Assembly (NCBI GenBank): GCA_036504095.1
Contig: DASXVS010000053.1
Location: 1 to 64,000 of the forward strand
DNA: 64,000 bases
Direction of reading: 5' to 3'
Source: Armatimonadota bacterium
Lineage (GTDB): Bacteria; Armatimonadota; DTGP01; JAKQQT01
The notes below the pieces were generated by a model, which worked only from the letters and a program-made list of their open reading frames with translations, was not told where the DNA came from and did not search any database. Numbering within the stretch: the stretch's first letter is position 1; every line of letters starts with the position of its first letter. Shown one piece after another: positions 58,477 to 64,000 of this stretch. The position numbers were made by a program, and so were the translations under genes.

Positions 58477-59978
58477 GATCCGGTTGCCTCTCTCATCAGG
58501 GTTTCGGCGGTCGTCCGGTCCACCGGGACCGCCGCTCCGAGTTCACCCTTGTGCATCACCGCGATGCGATCGCACACCCCCATCAATTCCGGTAGGTAAC
58601 TGCTGACCATCAGGATGGCCTTGCCGTCCCGCGCGGATTCATCGATGAGGCGGTAGATCATCTCCTTGCTGCCTACGTCGATGCCGCGCGTAGGCTCATC
58701 CAGCAGCAAAACGTCGACCCCGTGCAGCAGCAGGCGCGCCAACGCGACCTTTTGCTGGTTGCCGCCGGACAGGTCGCGCACGGGCTGCTGGGGCCCCAGG
58801 CACCGGATGTCGAGGCGTCGGATCCACTCCGCAGCGGCCGTATTCTGTCGCCGCGGCCGGATCGTTCCCGCCGTTCCCATGCGGTGCAGGCTGCTGAGCG
58901 TTACGTTGTCGGCGATGCTCATTGGGAGCGCGAGGCCTTCCAGTTTGCGGTCTTCGCTCAGCAGGCCGGCGCCCTGCGCCCAACGGCGGGCCGGCGACGC
59001 CCATCCGATGTGAACCCCCAGCCTGATCTCACCCCGCCGGATCGCGTCCAGGCCGAACAGCGCTCGCAGGAGTTCCGTGCGGCCCGAACCGTTGAGACCC
59101 GCGATTCCCAGCACTTCCCCGCGATGCAGGACAAACCCGGCGCTTTCGGGCTTCGATACACCGGCGAGGCCCGCCACTTGCAGCAGCGGCTCGCCGAGAG
59201 GGCGGTTCGAGCGAGGATACAAGGAATCGATCTTGCGGCCGACCATCATCGTCACGATGTCGTCGGGTGTCGCGTCGCCGGTGATTCGCGTCCCTATCAT
59301 TTTGCCGTCGCGCAGTACGGTCAACCGGTCGGAAACGCGCTGGATCTCGTCCATGAAATGCGAGATGTAGACGATGGCGTGCCCCTGCGACCTCAAGATG
59401 GCGATCACATCGAAGAGCCGCTCCGCGTCTCTTTCCGACAGACTGCTGGTGGGCTCGTCGAGTACGACTACGCGGCAGCCAATCGCAACGGCGCGGGCAA
59501 TTTCAGCCACCTGGCGGATGGCGATTGGCAGGCTTCGAACCGGAACGTCCGGATCGAGGTGTCCGTAGCCCAGCATATCGAGGGCTCGAAGGCAGCGGCT
59601 CTTCATCTCGCCTCGGCGGAGGACGCCAAAACGGGCGTCTTCCATGCCAAGCAGCACATTCTCGGTCACGGAAAGATGGCCGCACAGCGACAATTCCTGG
59701 TGGATCATTGCCACGCCGCGTCGGCGGGCGTCCATCGGGTTGCGCGGGCGGAACGCTTCACCGGCGAAGGTCATCGTGCCTTCGTCCGGCCGCAGAGCGC
59801 CCGCAAGCACATACATCAAGGTGCTCTTGCCGGAGCCGTTCTCCCCAACAAGGGCGTGCACTTCCCCTTCGCGCGCCTCGAAATCCACTCCATCGAGCGC
59901 AGTCGTAGCGCCAAACCGTTTGGTGATGCCGCGCATCGCCAGAAGGGGGGGTGAATCGGGAGTGCCGGGAGACTGCAT
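58473..59978 (-). CDS. Ribose-type ABC transporter ATP-binding protein (two domains)
   Basis: 501 residues, double NBD as in RbsA/MglA/XylG. First half: GENGSGKSTLMYVLAGALRP, RSLPIAIRQVAEIARAVAIG (weak signature), VVLDEPTSSLSERDAERLFD. Second half: IAGLNGSGRTELLRALFGLD (altered Walker A), RDLSGGNQQKVALARLLLHG, VLLLDEPTRGIDVGSKEMIY. Sits between the binding protein (upstream, 65-bp gap) and the permease. Confidence 0.94.
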   Translation of the reverse strand: MQSPGTPDSPPLLAMRGITKRFGATTALDGVDFEAREGEVHALVGENGSGKSTLMYVLAGALRPDEGTMTFAGEAFRPRNPMDARRRGVAMIHQELSLCGHLSVTENVLLGMEDARFGVLRRGEMKSRCLRALDMLGYGHLDPDVPVRSLPIAIRQVAEIARAVAIGCRVVVLDEPTSSLSERDAERLFDVIAILRSQGHAIVYISHFMDEIQRVSDRLTVLRDGKMIGTRITGDATPDDIVTMMVGRKIDSLYPRSNRPLGEPLLQVAGLAGVSKPESAGFVLHRGEVLGIAGLNGSGRTELLRALFGLDAIRRGEIRLGVHIGWASPARRWAQGAGLLSEDRKLEGLALPMSIADNVTLSSLHRMGTAGTIRPRRQNTAAAEWIRRLDIRCLGPQQPVRDLSGGNQQKVALARLLLHGVDVLLLDEPTRGIDVGSKEMIYRLIDESARDGKAILMVSSYLPELMGVCDRIAVMHKGELGAAVPVDRTTAETLMREATGS

Positions 59979-60043
59979 TTGAACTCAGGGTAATTGAGAG
60001 GAGGACGGGGATGGGGGCCAAAACCATCCCCGTCTGCCCGCTT

Positions 60044-61042
60044 CTAGATCCGGGGCGGCGCGAGGAGCTTCTGGATCGCCGCTGTGTCCATATTCTCCTT
60101 CGTCGCGAGGGTCACGCCGGTGTCGATTCGCTTCTCCACCTTCGTACCCTTCAGGCTCTGCACCAACGTCTTGACGCCCAGGTAGCCCATCTTGTACGGG
60201 TTCTGCAGCACCAGGCCATCTATCTGGCCCGCCTTCAGAGCATCGACAAGTTTCTGTGACGAGTCGAATCCCACGAACCTCACCTTGCCAGCGAAACCGC
60301 CGTCCTGCAGCACGCGCAGCATCCCGAAGGTGGTGCTCTCATTGGGGCAGAAGATGCCGTCGACGCCCACTGAGCCGTCCGGCGTCTTGTAGGGCGTCAA
60401 CAGGTTTTCGCCCATCTTCTGGGCCGATTCCGTGGTCGCGCCGCCATACTGATTGGAGCTCAACACCTGAATCCCCGGCGCGGCCTTGATGGCGCTCAGG
60501 AAGCCCTCCTCGCGGTCGTGAGTGCTGGCCGAGCCCTCCTGGTAGCGCATCATAACAACCTTGCCTTTACCGCCAAGCAGCTCGATTAACTGCTTGCCGG
60601 CGATCTGGCCGCCTTTGAAGTTATCCGTGGCGACGAAACTCACGTAGTCCTGGCTTTTCAGAGCGGAATCGATAATCAGCACCGGGATGCCGCTCTTCGT
60701 GGCTTCCGCGACCGGCGTCCGAAGCGCAGTGTCGTCCAGTGGCGCGAGGACGATGCCGCTCACCTTGTTGACCACGAAGTCCTCGACGACCTTGATCTGG
60801 CTCTCCCGATCGTCTTCCTTCAACGGACCCTTCCACACGATCTCGACGCCGTCTTCCTTCGCCGCATCGGCGGCCCCGGCGTGGACCGCTTTCCAGAACT
60901 CGTGGGTGGTGCCCTTGGGGATCACCGCGATTTTGAGGGATTTCCCGGCCTCGCCGGTCGGCGGCGGGGCGGACGATTTATTGCCACACCCGGTAAGAAT
61001 CGCGGCAAACAGAGCCAACCCGATCATTCGCTCGAATCTCAT
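60044..61042 (-). CDS. Ribose-type ABC transporter substrate-binding lipoprotein
   Basis: 332 residues; lipobox ILTGC; start ATG at 61042 after GGGGGAGGA. LKIAVIPKGTTHEFWKAVHA, DFVVNKVSGIVLAPLDDTAL, SFVATDNFKGGQIAGKQLIE, GIFCPNESTTFGMLRVLQDG and RFVGFDSSQKLVDALKAGQI DGLVLQNPYKMGYLG are type 1 periplasmic binding-protein segments. First gene of a complete three-gene importer; sugar not determined. Confidence 0.93.
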   Translation of the reverse strand: MRFERMIGLALFAAILTGCGNKSSAPPPTGEAGKSLKIAVIPKGTTHEFWKAVHAGAADAAKEDGVEIVWKGPLKEDDRESQIKVVEDFVVNKVSGIVLAPLDDTALRTPVAEATKSGIPVLIIDSALKSQDYVSFVATDNFKGGQIAGKQLIELLGGKGKVVMMRYQEGSASTHDREEGFLSAIKAAPGIQVLSSNQYGGATTESAQKMGENLLTPYKTPDGSVGVDGIFCPNESTTFGMLRVLQDGGFAGKVRFVGFDSSQKLVDALKAGQIDGLVLQNPYKMGYLGVKTLVQSLKGTKVEKRIDTGVTLATKENMDTAAIQKLLAPPRI

Positions 61043-61200
61043 AGGGTCCTCCCCCGGAACGACAACCATTCCCGACAAGACGGAAATGTTGTCTGTGAAA
61101 TAGCAGGCATCCGCCGCCTGAATCTATGGTGTCCCGCCTGGCGCGTCGAATGCCAAAGCGGTCCGTTCGGAACGATCCACTATGGCGCCGACCGGACCAG

Positions 61201-61297
61201 CTACTGCCACAGCTTCCTATCGAGGCTCCGGTACTGCAACGCTTCGGCCACGTGGGCCGGCGCGATGGACGGGACGTCTGTCATATCTGCGGCGAAC
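61201..61297 (-). pseudogene. Displaced 3' fragment of a comM-like gene
   Basis: On the minus strand it reads EFAADMTDVPSIAPAHVAEA, LQYRSLDRKLWQ-stop. The last 22 residues equal the comM C-terminus except for one (S for D), while the DNA differs at about nine positions, nearly all silent. It starts directly after the stop of the PUR-domain gene (61298-61300) and has no gene body of its own. Confidence 0.85.
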
Positions 61298-61756
61298 TCA
61301 CTTCATCTGTAGTTTTCGCAGCCTGCTCTCAATATCGCGTTCCTGCCGCCCTAACATCGCTGCCACCGAACGAACGCTTTGCCCCTGCTCGTATGCGAGC
61401 CGAAGTCGCGCATCCTCAGTTTCCGTCCATGGCTCGTAGGCGCGAGAACACATTGATCGAGTATCCATTCGTCTGGGCTCACGGTTTGGTTCATCCATGC
61501 TCGCGTCAATAATGTGTGGGTCACCAAGCACGGCCATTGCGCGCGTGAGCGCCCAGCAAAGGTCGGGAGCGTGCTCTTCGAATATGAACACACCTCGCCG
61601 TTCCTCCTCGTCTCGGCGGGCGCGGCGCACATCCACCATTCGCAGGTAGCGCGAGCCAGTCGAAGCCTCGCGCACTTCTAGACGGTATTCGTGACTTCCC
61701 CCGCAAATCTCCGTTTCAAACAGCAATGGATTTGAATTCGGGAAAGGGCTACTCAT
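61298..61756 (-). CDS. PUR-domain (DUF3276-like) protein with C-terminal SANT-like helix
   Basis: 152 residues; AAGGGAG ribosome site before ATG at 61756, only 23 bp after the comM stop. LLFETEICGGSHEYRLEVRE, YLRMVDVRRARRDEEERRGV and FIFEEHAPDLCWALTRAMAV match the PUR-alpha-type nucleic-acid-binding fold. The tail PWTETEDARLRLAYEQGQSV, RSVAAMLGRQERDIESRLRK resembles a Myb/SANT helix set, so it may bind DNA by two means. It is a cargo gene inserted between comM and an extra comM 3' end. Confidence 0.7.
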   Translation of the reverse strand: MSSPFPNSNPLLFETEICGGSHEYRLEVREASTGSRYLRMVDVRRARRDEEERRGVFIFEEHAPDLCWALTRAMAVLGDPHIIDASMDEPNREPRRMDTRSMCSRAYEPWTETEDARLRLAYEQGQSVRSVAAMLGRQERDIESRLRKLQMK

Positions 61757-61779
61757 AAAAGTCACTCCCTTCGCGCTAT

Positions 61780-63321
61780 CTACTGCCACAACTTCCTATC
61801 AAGGCTCCGGTATTGCAGGGCCTCAGCCACGTGGGCGGGGGCGATGTCCGGCAGGGCCTCGAGGTCCGCGATGGTACGGGCCAGTTTTAGCACGCGGTCG
61901 TAGGCTCTTGCCGAGAGCGCCAACTGGTTGATGGCGGCGCGCAGGAGGCTCTGGGTGGCATCGTCCACAATGCAGAACTTGCGCAGGTGCTTGCTGGTCA
62001 TCTGGGCGTTGGTGTAGATGCCCAGGCCGGCGAAGCGCTCGCCCTGGATATCGCGCGCCTTCTGCACGCGGACGCGAATCTCCTTGCTCGCCGGCCCCGT
62101 GCCGCCCTTCTGGACCATCTCCTCCTGCTTCAAGCGCGGGACCTCGATGTGGATATCGAGGCGGTCGAGAAGCGGACCGCTAAGCCGCTGGCGGTACTTC
62201 TGGATCTGGAACGGGTTGCATGTGCACGCGCGCATCGTGTCACCGTGGTGACCGCACGGGCACGGATTCGCCGCGCCGATGAACATAACGCGCGCCGGGT
62301 AGGCGATGCTGCCAGCGATGCGGGCTATCGTGACGACGCCGTCCTCGAGAGGTTGGCGCAGCATCTCGAGGATATCGCGGCGGAACTCCGGCAACTCGTC
62401 CAGGAACAGCAAGCCGTTGTGTGCGAGACTGACCTCACCCGGCTTGGGATACGACCCACCGCCGACCAACCCCGCGTACGAGATCGTGTGGTGCGGCGCG
62501 CGGAACGGGCGCGTTGTGAGCAAGGCGGTGTTGGATGGCAATTGGCCCGCGATAGAGTAGATCTTCGTGACTTCCAGCGCCTCGTCCAGCGTAAGGGGAG
62601 GCAGGATGGTCGGCAAGCGCCGCGCCAGCATCGTCTTGCCGGATCCCGGAGGACCAACCATCAGACAGTTGTGACCGCCCGCCGCCGCCACCTCCAGCGC
62701 GCGCTTGGCGTGGTCCTGACCCTTCACGTCGTTGAAATCGACCTCGAAGATGGGGTCTTCCAGGTCGCTGAACGGCGACGGTCCGCTGAACGGCTCCGCG
62801 CCGACGCCGTCGTTCAGCAGTCCGACGACCTCCGCCAGCGACTCCACCGGGTAGATCTCGACGTCTGTGACGACGGCGGCTTCATGTGCGTTCGCTGTGG
62901 GCACGATCAGGCGGCGCATGCCGGCGGTCTTTGTGCCGAGCGCGATCGGCAGCACGCCGGACACGGGACGCACGGCGCCATCGAGCGCAAGCTCACCAAT
63001 GAGCACGGTGTCCTTCAGAGCGAGGCGTTCGATCTGACCGGATGCCGCCAGCAGGCCGCATGCGATGGGGAGATCCAGGCCGGGCCCTTCCTTGCGCACG
63101 TCGGCGGGCGCGAGGTTCACCGTGATACGCTTATCCGGAAACGCGAGGCCGGTATTGCGGATGGCGGAGCGCACGCGCTCGCGGGCTTCCTGGACCGCCG
63201 TGTCGGGGAGGCCGACGATGGGGAACTGGCCGGCCATGCCGCGGCCAACGTCCACTTCCACCTCAACGAGATACGCGTCTATGCCGTGAACCGCCGCGGA
63301 GAACGCTTTCGCAAGAGCCAT
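61780..63321 (-). CDS. comM: YifB/ComM family Mg chelatase-like AAA+ ATPase
   Basis: 513 residues. N-terminal ChlI-like part (VEVDVGRGMAGQFPIVGLPD, ITVNLAPADVRKEGPGLDLP, IGELALDGAVRPVSGVLPIA), AAA+ core (MVGPPGSGKTMLARRLPTIL, FRAPHHTISYAGLVGGGSYP, GLLFLDELPEFRRDILEMLR, RVMFIGAANPCPCGHHGD) and C-terminal part with LSARAYDRVLKLARTIADLE. ComM is the hexameric branch-migration helicase of natural transformation. ATG at 63321 with AAGGAG. The gene end is duplicated at 61201-61297. Confidence 0.96.
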   Translation of the reverse strand: MALAKAFSAAVHGIDAYLVEVEVDVGRGMAGQFPIVGLPDTAVQEARERVRSAIRNTGLAFPDKRITVNLAPADVRKEGPGLDLPIACGLLAASGQIERLALKDTVLIGELALDGAVRPVSGVLPIALGTKTAGMRRLIVPTANAHEAAVVTDVEIYPVESLAEVVGLLNDGVGAEPFSGPSPFSDLEDPIFEVDFNDVKGQDHAKRALEVAAAGGHNCLMVGPPGSGKTMLARRLPTILPPLTLDEALEVTKIYSIAGQLPSNTALLTTRPFRAPHHTISYAGLVGGGSYPKPGEVSLAHNGLLFLDELPEFRRDILEMLRQPLEDGVVTIARIAGSIAYPARVMFIGAANPCPCGHHGDTMRACTCNPFQIQKYRQRLSGPLLDRLDIHIEVPRLKQEEMVQKGGTGPASKEIRVRVQKARDIQGERFAGLGIYTNAQMTSKHLRKFCIVDDATQSLLRAAINQLALSARAYDRVLKLARTIADLEALPDIAPAHVAEALQYRSLDRKLWQ

Positions 63322-63523
63322 GGGGCTGTGCTCCTTCGCCGTGCCGTCGTTATGGGAATGGTACGCCGAGGGGGTGGAAGCTGTCAAGCGAAGGGCTGGC
63401 AGCGGAGCCAACATGCCTCCGCCCGCGATGCCTCGCCACAGTCAGCGAGAGCCGGGCGGAGTATCGCCCGGATCTCTTCAATGCGCCCGGCGGACGGGCC
63501 GCCGCCATCCCGTAGGTGGTGCG

Positions 63524-64000
63524 TTAGTGGCGTATCAACTGGCGCAGTTCCGCCGGGTCCGGTGAGGTGACGAGAGCGGTTTCGTGCGTGATCGCGCGGC
63601 GCTCCACCAGTTCGGCGAGGCTCATGTTGAACGTCTGCATCCCGAAATGCGCGCCTTCACGGATCGACTCGGAGAGGCCGGCCATCTCGAAACCCTCAAT
63701 CTGCCGTTTCACCGTCGGCGAACCGGTCATAACCTCCACGGTCGGCACCCGTCCTACCCCGCCGGCGCACGGGACCAGGCGCTGGCTGGCAACACACAAC
63801 AGACCGCCCGCAATCTGCGCCGCAATCTGCGAACGCTTCTCGGACGGAAATGCGTTCATGATGCGCTCTATCGTCTGCGGAGCGCCGCTGGTGTGAAGAG
63901 TGGTCAGCACAAGGTGCCCAACTTCGGCCGCGGTGAGGGCAACTTCGATGGTGGCCGGGTCGCGCATCTCGCCCAGCATGATCACGTCCGGGCTCTGGCG
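63524..64000 (-). CDS. pilT: Type IV pilus retraction ATPase PilT, C-terminal part (runs off the window)
   Basis: Partial, 158 codons. RQSPDVIMLGEMRDPATIEV is the Walker B/Asp box; ALTAAEVGHLVLTTLHTSGA PQTIERIMNAFPSEKRSQIA (His box) and AAQIAGGLLCVASQRLVPC follow, with SESIREGAHFGMQTFNMSLA near the end where PilT has its AIREG element. Drives pilus retraction, which also takes up DNA during transformation; comM is the next gene on the same strand. The ~200-bp gap between them has no other feature I can see. Confidence 0.92.
   Translation of the reverse strand, partial: RQSPDVIMLGEMRDPATIEVALTAAEVGHLVLTTLHTSGAPQTIERIMNAFPSEKRSQIAAQIAGGLLCVASQRLVPCAGGVGRVPTVEVMTGSPTVKRQIEGFEMAGLSESIREGAHFGMQTFNMSLAELVERRAITHETALVTSPDPAELRQLIRH

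Noticed and set aside
1-64000. tRNA, rRNA or riboswitch genes
   Set aside because: I looked for T-loop and cloverleaf-like patterns and classic riboswitch cores and saw none that I could support by eye; a covariance-model scan would be decisive.

Overview
The window is GC-rich bacterial chromosome from an organism with a Gram-negative style envelope: lipoproteins, a beta-barrel protein, type IV pilus ATPase and signal-peptide proteins. Strong AGGAGG-type ribosome sites decide most starts, and TTG and GTG starts occur. Three secreted proteins end in dockerin-like helix pairs. There are many sugar-uptake and carbohydrate genes, and the gaps carry unusual short tandem repeats. Together this resembles Armatimonadota or a similar under-studied phylum. 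That placement is inference, since no rRNA gene is present.

Layout. 1-3.3 kb: 5' part of purF, a decayed coding fragment, then a DUF2075 nuclease/helicase gene with a small partner. 3.9-16.9 kb: a winged-helix protein, two coupled lipoproteins, a run of secreted proteins (YCF48-like, two tandem beta-helix paralogs with duplicated leaders, two PQQ-like propellers), YajQ, a 2Fe-2S ferredoxin, an IS3 remnant, a 56-residue Cys-containing peptide and a CxxCH barrel protein. 17.1-20.5 kb: an ABC exporter followed by brnTA and hicBA toxin-antitoxin pairs, each pair ending in a copy of the exporter gene's own 3' end. 21.8-31.9 kb: an ABC-2 type transporter, carbohydrate/SUMF1, lysozyme-like and glutaminase-like secreted proteins, a UroD-like protein coupled to a sugar-binding protein. 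32.0-39.3 kb: a six-gene operon for a complex I/group 4 hydrogenase-like membrane complex whose catalytic metal ligands are missing (Ehr type). 39.6-43.1 kb: a response regulator/histidine kinase/response regulator cluster sharing an unrecognised effector domain. 43-57.5 kb: Gfo/Idh oxidoreductase, Eis-like acetyltransferase, VanW, anti-sigma-type ATPase, GH130, HAD phosphatase, Ogt-AlkA/Ada repair pair, second ABC exporter, an SDR with altered catalytic residues, isocitrate dehydrogenase-like enzyme, a frameshifted nuclease/DUF2283 pair and prmC. 57.5-61 kb: a complete ribose-type ABC importer. 61.2-64 kb: comM, with a PUR-domain gene placed between it and a second copy of the comM 3' end, then pilT.

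The most notable pattern is the repeated placement of small cargo genes directly after a housekeeping gene, with a synonymously diverged copy of that gene's 3' end left downstream. It is seen at the ABC exporter (two layers, the outer one decayed) and independently at comM. The Ehr-type complex, the LACGK-type small peptide and the shared response-regulator output domain are the other leads.
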